Notes under the pieces: model-generated
The model's database searches: none
What the model saw: only the letters and a program-made list of their open reading frames with translations
Told to the model about the DNA's origin: nothing
Part shown: positions 47,235 through 59,080 of the stretch, piece after piece
Layout of the letters: each line of letters begins with the position of its first letter
Position numbering within the stretch: position 1 is the stretch's first letter
Assembly: GCA_013397115.1 (NCBI GenBank)
Contig: VWZW01004119.1
Location: 2,356,342-2,420,341 of the forward strand
Reading direction: 5' to 3'
From: Edolisoma coerulescens
Taxonomy: Eukaryota; Chordata; Aves; Passeriformes; Campephagidae
Length of the DNA stretch: 64,000 bases
Program-made: the position numbers and the translations under genes

Positions 47235-50022
47235 ACACAGAGCAAACTGGAAGATGTGTGATTAGGTGACTTCCAAACTTCAGAAACATTTTCATTTCAA
47301 ACTCTGACTTCCTACCATGCACATATTCTTCTGTAAGCAGACTCCGAGGCAATTTATTAACAGCTCTGGAGGAGTGATATCTGCAGAATCTGTTTTTCAG
47401 CTTTTGACAGCTGAGCAGGGCTAATGTTACTGTTTCAGAGTGTCATTGCTAGAGCAATGTATATTCTGTATATTCAATGACATGTCCTTTGAAGGTGCAA
47501 ATGAAACAGCCTATCTGAGGCAAAAAACTAAAAAACCACACTAATATTTTATATCATTTATCAGCACATAGGTAAAAAAAACGGGAGGAAAAAAATGGTA
47601 GAGCGTATTTTCCAAAGATTTTTTAACCACAATCAACTGGAAGTTTCAACCTGTGTTTCTTTCTGACTCTACTTAAGTAAATATTTTGATAGAATGCATT
47701 ACAACACACAGGCAGACAGAAATCTAAGTTAAGCACTTGAAGTATTTTAATTTCCTAAAATAAAAAGTTAAAAAACAACAGTGAAGATGCTTCTACAGCC
47801 TTGAAAGCTTAAAAAAACCTTTCAGACAGAGCCAAGCTCTGAAATGAGAGGTTTTAAAAAAATGCTGTAAGTATTATATAACTAAAAGTTACAGAGGTGC
47901 TCAGGGAAGGAATAAAGGGATTTTTGATCACATTAGGGATTTAAAATGAATCATGGAAGTCTTAACATTGTTCTTGAACTTTCCCAGAACAGAGGTCTTC
48001 CTTTGGATGAATGTTACAAGGAGGGTGGAAGAAGAAGCTAGAGTAAAGTAGGATTGACATGCATGATGAATTACAGTTCATTAATCCAATTAATGAGTAA
48101 TTCCAGAAGCTTTAATCCCAGATAAAGCTCTTTATCATAGCTCTGGTGGTTACTGCTGCACTGACTAAGAGCCCGTCAGCAAATCCATTGCAAGCCTCTG
48201 TTATATGAAACTTGCCATGCATTGCCAGAGCTTTTTTTGGAAATATTTTGTCCACAGCAATAATGAGAAACACAGAGAAAGGAGCAGTCTCTACACTTAC
48301 TTGACTGGATTCACATTACAGAAGACATCAAGGCACATTTAAAAAGACACAGGCCAGGTGAAAGTAACATCTAATATTGATAAGAGCTCTTGGGTTAGAA
48401 AGCAAATGTTCCTGTTTCTGATGTCATCTGTGGGCATGATTTCCTCATGCACGTCCCATTGACTGATGGAGCCAGGGGAGTATAATGAGGTGTTTTGAAA
48501 ACAATCTCTGCTCCATTTTTACTCTCTTTAATTTTTTGGGTAGCACTACCTAAAAGTGTGATGCTCTCTGCATGCTTCAGAAATGCAATCCCTCCTCTGC
48601 AACTCTCACATGCCAGGAGAGAAGAGATAAAGGAAGGGAATAAAGACTGGGAATAATGTGAGTTTACACTCTGGTTGCCCTCATTCTCTGCAGACAGCAC
48701 AGCAGAGTAGAGCACGTAAGAGGGAGTTAAGTGTGAGACAAGCATCTGAACTTCTAGTGGGTGTCTAAGAAGGTCAAACAACAGGTTAAAATTTGTACAG
48801 CAGAGAAAAGGAGTATATCAGGACTTCTCAGAAAACCAGGAATAGTTCCTGCTCAAGAAGCCACTTCAAATTCCTACTCAATGTCCCTGTCAGAGCAGCC
48901 CCTCTTATGCAGCTGGATAGCTCAAATATTTATTCACCTGCTGTGATGGGACTAACAACAGCTGGGCCTTCACTGAGACCCTTTAGGAAACTCTCCTGTT
49001 GAGAGCTCTGAATACTGCTGTGCAGTGATTGTGATTTGGGGAGAACTTGGCTGTTTAACACTAGGACCATAAATTCATTTATTTTAATTCCAGAGGAGAC
49101 TTGCAGTACCATGAGAGCCTGTGCAAGAGGCTCAAAGGTTATTCCCAGCTGCTTTGTCAAATTCTCTTTTGTATTCTCAGTTAGTAAAAGCTGCATGAAC
49201 AAGACACAGGATCCTGCTATGACTATTTCAGTAAAAGTGAATTCCTTCTGATGTTGCCAAAGTGCCGGCTGTGGGATGATGACAGCTCACACCCAATTAC
49301 ACACGGTGACGGATTCATGTTTCTTGATCAATGACTTTGAAGCCTTCTGGAACAACACTGCACAATGACCCATCATCTTAAAGCCCAAATAAGATGATTA
49401 GTGACATGTGGATGCAGAAGTCAAAATTCCATGCATGTCAGAGCTAGTTCTGACCAGTCTGCCTGGACCAGTGCTGAACTGGAAGAAACTGCCACCGCTC
49501 CAGCACAGAGGAAGTGTTTGATGGAAACAAGCAGCTACAGAGATTATTGGAGCAAGAACACAATTGTCCCAAAAGTACTCCCATTTAGCAAAAGCAACAT
49601 CACAGTTTAAAATCTAAGGCTGAACAGTTGTGCCGCCTATTGACAGAACTTAGATTTTGGGAGCTTTGATGAGGACTCAGCACACTTGAGTGTGGCAAAG
49701 CATATTACTACAGCTGATTGGTCTTTCCTTACACGTGTGAGTCAGGGTCACAAAAACGTGTGGTATTTAAAATGGTCTTTGATCCTATTAAAGCCTTCAT
49801 GGCCTCTTTGTTAAACCCCTAAAAGTTTATCCTAGATCACCCAAAAGGACAGTTTCATCCTTCAAAAAACACAGCAGCCTCTAGAAAGGAAATGGATTTG
49901 ATCCACACGTCTTGGTCTTGTTGTGTAACTATAATCATGACTTAATGATGCCTATCCAGGAGAAACAGCACATGGATCAGTATTTGACTAAAGGAATGGG
50001 AGGAAGAAGAGGAGGAACCCAC
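47235..50022. other. Non-coding, CNE-like at 47.8-48.3 kb
   Basis: No gene recognised. The block at about 48050-48260 carries a palindromic paired-type homeodomain site (48079-48095) and other AATTA/TAAT words. The ORF at 48395-48781 (128 codons, minus) has no recognisable domain. Confidence 0.5.
48079..48095. promoter_or_regulatory. Palindromic homeodomain site (P3-type)
   Basis: CATTAATCCAATTAATG: two exact inverted 7-bp arms with a CCA spacer. The core TAAT-N3-ATTA is the known P3 dimer-binding arrangement of paired-class homeodomains. The motif is seen directly; binding is inferred. Confidence 0.45.
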
Positions 50023-50130
50023 CTCTGCAAACCCATGAGGAAGAGCAGATGTTTCCTGGGAGCATTTCCACGTGGCAGGAGCCGCCGTTGGTGCCGGCAG
50101 ATTTTCTGGGTCCCACCTTTCGCCCTCTCT
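50023..50130 (-). other. Candidate exon (108 nt, phase 0-0, CpG-bearing)
   Basis: On the minus strand a pyrimidine-rich tract ending CGGACACCTCCAG (AG at 50132-50131) is followed by 108 nt. That frame is open for exactly 36 codons, starting REGERWDPENLPAPTAAPAT and ending LPHGFAE, then comes the donor GAG|GTGGGT at 50023/50022. Five CpGs lie inside. The same frame stays open on both sides (ORF 49942-50229), which weakens the exon case, and I recognise no family. Confidence 0.25.
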
Positions 50131-51166
50131 CTGGAGGTGTCCGGGAAGAAATTTAAACACAGGGTGAAAAAAACAAAAAGGATAAAAGCACAAGATTAAG
50201 ACAGAAATGGGAAGAAGAAAAATCACCAAAATGATGGGAAGAAAACCATCATGCTATGAGTCTTCCAAATGCTTTTAAAGCTAAGTAGGCATTTAGATTT
50301 GTTTCCTTGCACTTTTGAAACTTGCGTGGTAAAAGCTGCAAACAGTTAACCTGAAAGAAGCACAACAAACCCACCCTGTCCAGATCTCCTGATATGCTAC
50401 CGCTTGTAAGCACCCTTAAAAAAAATGTCTTTTGCAACTAAAAAGCTTGCCACGTTTGTAAATGGGAAATTAAAGATAAGAAATCCCAAATAAAGTCAGG
50501 CTACTGGATATTTACATTCAAAGTGCTTTGCAACTATCAGTCAATTACCTCAGCGTGTTTTCTGGCTGGCTCCAATCTGGCTAAAAAATGCAAGCTCATG
50601 ACTCCTCTGTGAGATAGGTGTTATTAACCTGTTTTTCAGAGCTGGAAGCTGAGACAGAGGAGAAGTGGGTGGCTCGCCCTGCGTCACAGTGGTGCTGGTG
50701 GCAGAGATGGAAATGGACCAGTTTGTTTTAACACGTTTCCACCTCAGGATTTTGTAATCCTCCCTCATAGAGGTGAATTGAAATTCTGTCATCACAGCAC
50801 AAAATATGCCTCCTGCTACTCACAAAACCCATTTTTCTTCTCATGCTTTTTATAATATAAATATTCCTTCTTTATTAAATCCTACACTTATCTCAGTGTT
50901 TCCCTTCATTGCTGGCTCCCCACTGCTTCAGGACAGGAATCTCTGTATTCTTATAACCAGACTCCATATTTTTTTTTTTAGGCAAGATTAGGATGAGCAG
51001 TGGGAGGACAGAGGTATGGTCTGGTGGTATTTCTCGCTATCAGTTGTCAGCATACAAGGCATAATGGGATGCCCATATCCAGATTTCTCTGTTTGCCTTG
51101 CTGGCACATTGTGTGATTCCTCTTTATTGCCTTTATGGTCTCTTGGCTTTTTCCCTCAAAAACAAT

Positions 51167-51194
51167 CAACCAACCAACAACCAACCAACCAACC
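51167..51194. repeat. (CAAC)n microsatellite, one interruption
   Basis: About seven CAAC units with one unit shortened to CAA. It lies inside the plus-strand ORF 51016-51405, where it yields an Asn/Gln/Pro/Thr repeat and inflates ORF length. Confidence 0.92.
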
Positions 51195-53358
51195 TTCAGT
51201 TCCCCAGGGAAGGACAGGGAGTGTTTTTAGCATCCAAGAAGGAATCCAGTCTGGAACACTCATTTTTACTCTGATGTTGATCACAACAACAGCACTTCTC
51301 CTCTACGAGCAGTCATTCAGTCTGCTCTTCCTACTAAAGCATTATATACGTTCTTTGTTGTGTATAGTTAAATCATATTTTATTATGGTTTTTTTTTTCG
51401 AATGACAGTTCACTTTGAGCCCAGGCAAAAGTGTTCTGAAGTCAGAGGAAGATTAGCTGTTCCACATTCATTATCAGAGGGAACTACTACACCTTTTTCT
51501 CCCCACTATCCAAGGAATTTTTGGATCCCCCATCCAAACTCCAGGCAAGTCTCCTCTAATGGAAGGTTTTAAATAGTTAGCTAAAACAGATTTTTCACTC
51601 ACTAGAGTGGCTCCTAACACATGACACACCATTTTTTCTTGAACACCATGGTGATGTGAGTCTCCCGTTAAAGCCTAAAGATGGAATTATTGAAAATGGA
51701 TAAGTGACCTTGAAAGTCATGCCTGAGAGTCAATAGGGGCTGTGCACATTAATTAGTGTTTTTCAGATTCTGCTCTTAATATTTACCAAAGCAGAAAAAC
51801 TTTCCCTCAGTCAGTCAAGGGCAGGACTGCACAGCTTGTGACTGTTGACATATTTGCCTTTATCATGATTTCCTTTATACTTGATTTAATTTGCAAAAAT
51901 GCATTTAGTAGTTTGTTAGAGAAAGCTCCATTGAAAATATTTCTTTATTACAGCTTCATCTGAAAACATGCCCATGAATAACAGATTTGATTGCAAGCAC
52001 AATAGGGCAGCTACTACTTATCAATGACAGAAATGTGATAAAAAAGGACACAAAAATATGATTCATTAGACAGGACATTAACTCAAAGGTTGTAAATGCA
52101 ACCATTGTTAAATTTTATCCATCATGTTCACAACCAAATCCTAATTTTAGTGTGACTTTAAAAAAGAATCTTTGTTTTCATTGCATTGAATAAAAAAACC
52201 TTGCAAAGAAAAGACTGGTTAAGCTTTATCCACTTCTTCTTAATCAGAGAAGAGTTAAACGTCTGACAAATGCCAATACATATCAAAGAGAAACTTTTAA
52301 CAGCACTATCTATTTTATTGCTGAATTATTTCAGAACTCTCATAGTCAGGAACACTGGAGACTGGACTAGACAACACACTGAGGAAACACAAGGCAAAAC
52401 AATCCTATGTGAATAGAAAAGTGAACAGGATGAATGTTTTCCATTTTCTTTAGTGGTTTTCTGCTTGGACTGTAAGTTATTGTAATCAAAGGACAGATAA
52501 AATTTCTTGCTGAGATTTTGCTGGATCTTTCAATATTATTTTATTAAATGATGGTGTGATTAGACTTTTATGAATGATAAACAAAGCAAATAATTTTAAA
52601 TAAAGAATTTTAATATTTTTGTTCTTTTCCTAGACAAAGGTTGATCATACTGTATTTGTTGACTTTGAAGACAAATAACCTTGTCAGGGGATGCCCAATT
52701 GCCAACCAATACCATATGTGCTTGCAGCGTTTGAAATATGCACTTGTGTTTGTAAAGGTAACTCAAGCCAGAGTCAACTCTCCACACGCAGCCAAATTTT
52801 GATTTTCTGGTAGAATCTGCCCGCCTGCCTCTTCTGGGGGCTTGGATTACTGCTTGGATGAAATGCACTGATGCAGTCCCAGCAGATGAAATAGGAATTC
52901 CAGCTGTGAAGGACTCCTGCAGTGCAACCATCTCCCAGCACAGCTGACTCTGAGGGAGCTCGGATACCTTCCCCATACAGGGCCCAACATTTCCTGAGAC
53001 ACAGATTCTCCTTCAGGCAGAGGTTAAGCAAAGAATTATATTTTTGTTTTTTCATCCTGGAGAAGATATTGGGTAGAATGTGCTGAAGTGGCAGATGGGC
53101 CATACCCAGAGTAGTGTGTTGCAATGCTTAGCAAGAGCTGGTAACGCAGCCAGGACAGATAGAACTTGTTTATAAATTTACTTGAGCTTGGGACGGTGCT
53201 GTCTGCTGCTTCTCTTGATCGGCCCTGAAATTCAACCTGTTTTCACTAGAAACCCAAGTTGAAGAGGAACGGGTAGCATTGTGTGAGTAAAAGTATTCTC
53301 GGTAAATATATTTAAAGCATAGGAGATAATTTTTAATTATACATTGCTGTACACTGTA

Positions 53359-53378
53359 AGCTGGTCCAAAGACCAGCT
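53359..53378. repeat. Perfect 8-bp inverted repeat, CAAA loop
   Basis: AGCTGGTC-CAAA-GACCAGCT, exact arms within the CNE-like block at 53.3-53.7 kb. Confidence 0.9.
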
Positions 53379-54128
53379 AGAATCAAATGACATTTCCTCT
53401 TCTCATTATTTGGGCCAGCCAATAATTTCTGAAGATTTTAAATGGACAACAGTCAAGTCATGATGTTGATTAACTTTATGGATGTAAGGAGCAATCACAC
53501 TGGGACTGCATGAAAACAAGCAGGTAGGATGAAGCACATGCATTTATTTACCCTTTCATGTGCATAAATTTGCTTTAATCTTGACAGTTCTTAACGGAAT
53601 TGAGGATCACCAGCTTGTATGGGGGCTGGCTCTCAAAGTGTAATAAGGAAATAAAGATCCTCATTCTTGCTTCAGATTTCAGTACAATATAAAGGCACTG
53701 CTGTCCCACTATAGCAGTAGTAGTTAAGCCATGCCTTGTAATTGCTTATTTCTTTGGTGTCACACACATACACATGGCATTATTGATATTACCATAAACT
53801 ATCTTAGCTATTCCCACTCTGACATATTTATTTGCTGTACTCAATTTTTTAAAAAAAAAATATTCATTTATATAGCTATGAATTAAGTGGCTATGTATAG
53901 ACTACAAATCAAATCATGTTTATCTGACACAGGTAGATTTCAGTGCTAATATTATCCCACTGCTGCATTTGTGACAACTGGAAGAGTTTTACCAGAAAGG
54001 GAGAACAAAACTGCTCTCAGGCTGCTACTCTGGAATTGTCAGCAGCTCAAGAACTGCTGTCTGAAACAGAAAATTTTGTTAAAAAGTCAACCATCATCTT
54101 AGATAGAAAGTATATTTTATAGTATCTC

Positions 54129-54150
54129 TTTTTTTTGGTTTTTTTTTTTT
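54129..54150. repeat. T8-GG-T12 tract
   Basis: Simple pyrimidine tract interrupted by GG. No retroposon body recognised beside it. Confidence 0.9.
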
Positions 54151-54339
54151 GGACCAAAGGCACTTAGAGGGGGGTAAGAGTAAGACCCAGATCCAGATTT
54201 GCACCCCCAGCAGAGTTCCCAGGCAAACATGAATCAAAATAAACTCTTGAGGATTTGGAGGTTCGCAAGATAACTCTGCTCAGAGATGATACCATCATGC
54301 CTAAGCTGATTTGTACCCCTGAGCAGCAGGACCAGGGGA

Positions 54340-54490
54340 ATCCAGAAGTGTCTGTTGAAGGAACATCTGGAGGTCATCTACTCCAACCTGCTTGAAGCAG
54401 GATGACCACCAAGACCAGAAATAACAGGAATGTGTGGGATGATCACAAAGATCAGGCTTGGCCAAGAACAGGAAGGACTCCATGTGCCCC
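54340..54490 (-). mobile_element. Weak, old CR1 LINE remnant (antisense)
   Basis: The phrase 'GGAGGTCATCTACTCCAACC' followed by 'TGCTTGAAGCAGGATGACCA' matches an antisense CR1 subfamily tail (GGAGGTCATCTAGTCCAACCC...GCTCAAAGCAGGG). The flanks fade quickly, so boundaries are approximate. It is more diverged than the other CR1 copies in the window. Confidence 0.55.
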
Positions 54491-57400
54491 TGGCCAGACT
54501 GTGCAGTTAACGCTGGATTGTCGAGAGCAAGGATGCAGAAGAGAGAGAAGGAAAATGTTTCGAACCTCTTTCCCTGTTATGTTACAGCTGACAGTTTAAG
54601 CCTCTTGCAATGAGCTAAGTGCAGCCTTTATATAAATCATATCTTTCGCCCACTAATCAGCTGCATTAAAATTAATAAAAACGTAAAGAGAAGATCTTAG
54701 ATTAATTAGCAATTGAGTACAGACTACACTTTTATTATCTGTAGATTTTAGGCAGTAGCAAGATCTCTTTAGTGCATAACGCGCAGCCAAAAAAGCGAAG
54801 ACATGCATCCATAAATCTCATAAATTTATATTGCACTCTGTACATATAGAATTGCTGCTTGCACGTAGCACACACATTACGGTGCTGAACAAAACTGCTG
54901 CTCCAAAATGATGCTTTGCAATTCACCTTTCCAGAAAATACTGCTATAAGCAATGTCCAGTTTTCACTCTGGGTCTGTGTTGCCTCTAATTTTCCAGTTT
55001 GCTCGAATGAAACAGAAGGTCAATGACTGGTCCAAAATTCCAGAGCCACTCCAAGGCTCAGCTGGGTACCGGGGTTTGCTTACACCACACAATCTCCTTG
55101 CACCACACAGCATCCCACAGGGCAATGACAGAAGAGGCTAATGAGATTGCCAGTTATTTTTCTCCATCAAATATAGTGAGATTGCCAGGTTTTTTTCTCT
55201 ATGATGTAGTATTTCTTATATTCTAGTTTTAATTTAGAAACCTTTCAAGCTGAGGCTGCTACACAGACTTAAAGAGAGGAAATACCACAGAAGTACTCAA
55301 AGTAATAAACAGTACCCAACCCTTTATCATGACCTGCTTGTCACAGCTGCATTTGTTTTGCAGTCTTCCTGATCTGAATTTGTGAAATTGAGTTCTTGGA
55401 TGAAGCACTGCAGAAGGGATTTTGAAAGCACGCTGACAAAGAGATGGAGAGCTGGAGTCTGTTCCCACAAAATCAGCAATAAAATTGACTTCAATAAGCT
55501 CAGGGTGAGGTCGGGAATGACTCGATGCTGCAGTGCACCACTGGTTCCAGTGACCTGTTTCAGTGGGCTTGAAAGCCACTTTTTGAGGCAGTCAGACTCC
55601 ATCCTGCTTTGCTATCAAACTGAGGCCAGGCAGAGCTGGTGGAGGCTGGAAGATCTGACACTGAGAACATCTAAATTCCTTTGTAGGTTGATCACATCTT
55701 TCAAATGCAAACATTGAGGCACTTTGGAAATGAATTGCATACGATAAATTTAAATAAATTAAGAGCTGTAGCTTATTGGTACCCCAGAATTTTTTAATGT
55801 AATTAACAGCATATCAAATGGATTGCTCTCCTAAGATAGGTGAATTATCAGAGAGATGGCTCTTATCTATTACAAATACTCTTTTGTTACGTGCTGGGCT
55901 TTCTGAAGGTCAGCCATGCTGTGATGAGAGTGACTGTTGCAAATATCACAGAGTTCTATCTAGTACTGCTCCTGTTATTGTTGTAAGAATTGTACAAATA
56001 CTCAACCCTTGACTCTTAGTTTTGACAAAAAGCATGGTGTCCCCTACCCTGACACAACAACATGTGGAAAACCAGAGAAGTTGGTTGGGTTTTTTTCCAT
56101 TTATTGAAACTCTAGAGGGAAATGACAGTTTGAGAGGTTAAATCCCAGTCTGAGTTGCAAGTCAAGTTAAACAAGGACAAATTTTGCTTTGATGAGTCAG
56201 ATTTAAGAATGCTGCTGTAATGAAGGATAATTATGGTGATGGAAATTAAGGACAGAATTATGATAATTGAAAACTCAGTTGTGGCAGATATTAAAAGACC
56301 CTGGAGTTCTGGGGCTATTAAACATTACCATTAAAATCCTGGTAATTAGAAATACTTGACAAAGGATGGGTGAACATTTAGTAGAACAAAACCTTGAGTA
56401 TTACTTTCTGATAATCCTGTTAAATTGCACACTCTAGTACATGTTTATGTCTTCTGTGACTGAGGCTGCTTGATGGCATAGTTGGTTTCCAGCATCTAAA
56501 CCTTCCATCTCACTGCTTTGGGAATAGATTTAACTGGGGAAAAAACAGTGAGAGAGAGAGGAGAAAATACTAGAAAATCTCTTGCACTTCATCCCACTGC
56601 TCTAATCAAGCACAGACAAGGTATATAAAGGTCTAATTCCCACGAAAGCCAGCTTGTGACCCCGTTCTTGGTACTGTGCAACTGAAATGTCCCAGTTCCT
56701 CTACAGCTCTCTAAAGCTCATTTCAGGGATGTGGGGTATGCATTATTCCACTCTCTTTGGTGAATTTTTTTGGGTGCTTTAAGTAAGGGAACTGCTTATA
56801 TTTTATACTTTGAGAGATCTCCTTAGTTTTTCTGTCCTTGGGTTACAAGAAAAGCTGCTTCTGATCACCTGTGTAGAGATCAAGTGCAGTGAAAGGTCAT
56901 CCAAAAGACCAGGGACACGTAAGATTCAAAGGTAATTTTTGTACTGGTGTGTACCAGGACGGTTAGGTAAGATTTGATTAGTTTAGGAAATTTTTTTGAC
57001 TGTTCGAAAAGTGGTCTGGGTCCTGGAAGAAAGAAATTGTGAGACTATTCCTATTTGAGCCAATTTAGAAGAATTTATCACTTGACCAGCAATTAGTTCC
57101 TATTACTGTAGGGTCCAACCCTACAAACCCGTAGTCCTGGTAGCCCCAGTGAAGATTCCTGGTGCCCACAGCCACATTCTGAAGTGTGAAGTATTTCTGC
57201 ACCTCCCCAGCTCCCATCCTGGCACTGCTGGGGACAGGGATCAGCAGGGCATGACTGATCCTGCTCATGTCACCACTATTTTAACTCCACATTACAAACC
57301 TTGTTTCCCCCACAAAGAACACCTTCTTTCTGAGTGGCATGTTTTTAATGTGCTGATTTATCATTTTCAGATACAGGATTTTTATTGCTGAATTTTGAAT

Positions 57401-58773
57401 ATTGTATTTAAGGCGCTTTTTTTCTTTGATTGCAGATATTTTACATATAAATTGCCTTATATTACAAAAATGATACTCTGTAGTTCTCGAGCAGTCTCAT
57501 TGTCTTGTCTCTCACATTTTCATACCTTACTCTGCATGGCTGAGTGGGATGACTGCAACCCAGGCTACAGCTCTGGAGTACCAACCTTGCTTGGGCATGG
57601 CACAATTGAAACAGAATTTTGTGTCCCACCCTCAAATTTCAGCTGTATCTGCATTGTGGGTGCCCCAAAATTTTGATATTTCTGAGAGTTCCTACTGGGG
57701 CCAGAATGCCAGAGGCTGCAATGTTCTGCCAGCTCTGTGCAACCTGGCTGCAGGTTGAGGGATGCAGCTCAGGGGAAGCTGCAGGTAAGCAATATCTCTG
57801 ACACAGCAACATAAAAAAAGATTTCGTCCTAAACATTTTTTACAAAATATTCAATATTCGTAATCACTTATTGCTTCCTTAGCACTCTAGTATGGAATCA
57901 CTGAGACCTAAATGGGTATGACGAATTTCTGCATCATGTTTCAGACTTTGGGCTCATATAAAGAATTCATGAAGATACACACCAGCTCACTAAATACGTG
58001 CAGCAGCTCATAAAGTCTGCGCTGAAACGTGTCATTCCTCACATGTCTGGAAAGCCTCCAGACATTGTGTCAGGCCACAACTGATTGCACGCTATCAATT
58101 CAGCAAACAAATTTTTCCAACTGCCTTTGGATGATCATTCCCAGCTGGTGACTGACCATGTCATGCTTCTATGGCTTATAACAGTTTTTAGAGTAAGCAA
58201 AAGATTAGGTACAACTTGATCTGGTGCTTCTACAGAGAGGCCCCACCCTAAAATTGCTTTTTTTCCTCTCTAGCTCCCATCCAAAGGCACAAACACCATC
58301 AAATCTGTGATGGGGTTTACTCCTCCCTCGGGGAATCTCACTCCATGGCAGACAAGCAGTCAGGAGACGAGCTGATGTTTGTAGATGTGCCAGCAGCTTA
58401 AGAGGGAAAAGGACACAATACAGACTGCAAAAAAGAGATGGAAGAGAGTCAGCAAATCTAATGAAGTATCTGCTCAGGAGGGGCAAAACCAGAGCACAAT
58501 AAAATGTTACAAGAACTGAAAAAGAAAGAAACAGCTTTTTGCTGGTAAAGAGGATGAGTAATCAGGTTATCCCACATAAGCTGTGGAGAAGCCTGGAAAT
58601 CCCAGGAGGTAATGACACCATGAGACCATGGCTCAAATGCTGCTTGTAGCTGCTAGAAATTTCTGGAAAAGAGATCTTTCAAAGAATTATTTCTTCCTGA
58701 TTGTGAGAAGGGGATCTTCCTCCCGTCGCCAGCATTTTATGCAAGACAATTGCAAGAATGCTTAATTTAATAT
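54491..58773. other. Non-coding stretch
   Basis: No gene recognised. A 26-bp direct repeat pair occurs at 55142-55202. CNE-like texture occurs at about 56200-56420. A GCTGCAG|GTAAGC donor-like site sits near 57785 without a fully open upstream exon. ORFs of 111 codons or fewer are unsupported. Confidence 0.55.
55142..55202. repeat. 26-bp direct repeat pair, 35-bp offset
   Basis: TGAGATTGCCAGTTATTTTT... (55142-55167) recurs at 55177-55202 with three mismatches. A short local duplication. Confidence 0.85.
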
Positions 58774-59080
58774 ATCATAGAATCTTGTTCCAATCCCTCT
58801 GCCATGGGCAGGGACACCTTCCACTAGATCAGGTTGCTTAAAATCTCATCCAACCTGGCCTTGAACACTCCCAGGGATGGGGCAGCCACAGCTTCTCTGG
58901 GCACCCTGTGCCAGGGCCTCCCCACCCTCACAGGGAAGAATTTCTTCCCAGTATCCCATCTAACCCTGCCCTCTGTCATCTGAAGCCATTCCCTCCTATC
59001 CTGTCACTCCCTGCCCATGAAAAAAGTCCCTCTCCAACCTTCTTGTAAGTCCCCTTTGGGTACCAGGAGGCTGATCTATA
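58774..59080 (-). mobile_element. CR1 LINE 3' fragment (antisense) with internal deletion
   Basis: Antisense CR1: 'TCATAGAATC' joined directly to 'TTGTTCCAATCCCTCTGCCA', so the about 40 bases that usually lie between (the GGTTTGGGTTGGAAGGGACC segment) are missing. Then come 'GGCAGGGACACCTTCCACTA', 'GGGATGGGGCAGCCACAGCT', 'CACCCTCACAGGGAAGAATT' and 'TGTCACTCCCTGCCCATG'. About 305 bp remain. No ORF of interest. Confidence 0.95.

Larger units (their letters stand above)
50131..54339. other. Non-coding with CNE-like block at 53.3-53.7 kb
   Basis: No gene recognised. An AACC microsatellite lies at 51167-51194. A perfect 8-bp inverted repeat with a CAAA loop lies at 53359-53378. A T8GGT12 tract lies at 54129-54150. 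Sequence at about 53280-53690 and 51880-52170 is motif-dense and non-repetitive. ORFs of 126 codons (52596-52976 minus) and 129 codons (51016-51405 plus) lack domains. Confidence 0.5.

Noticed and set aside
57436..57785. Possible exon between TTTGATTGCAG and GCTGCAG|GTAAGC
   Set aside because: Of the listed frames through the interval, 57395-57676 reaches a stop before the donor, so no open coding exon could be supported.
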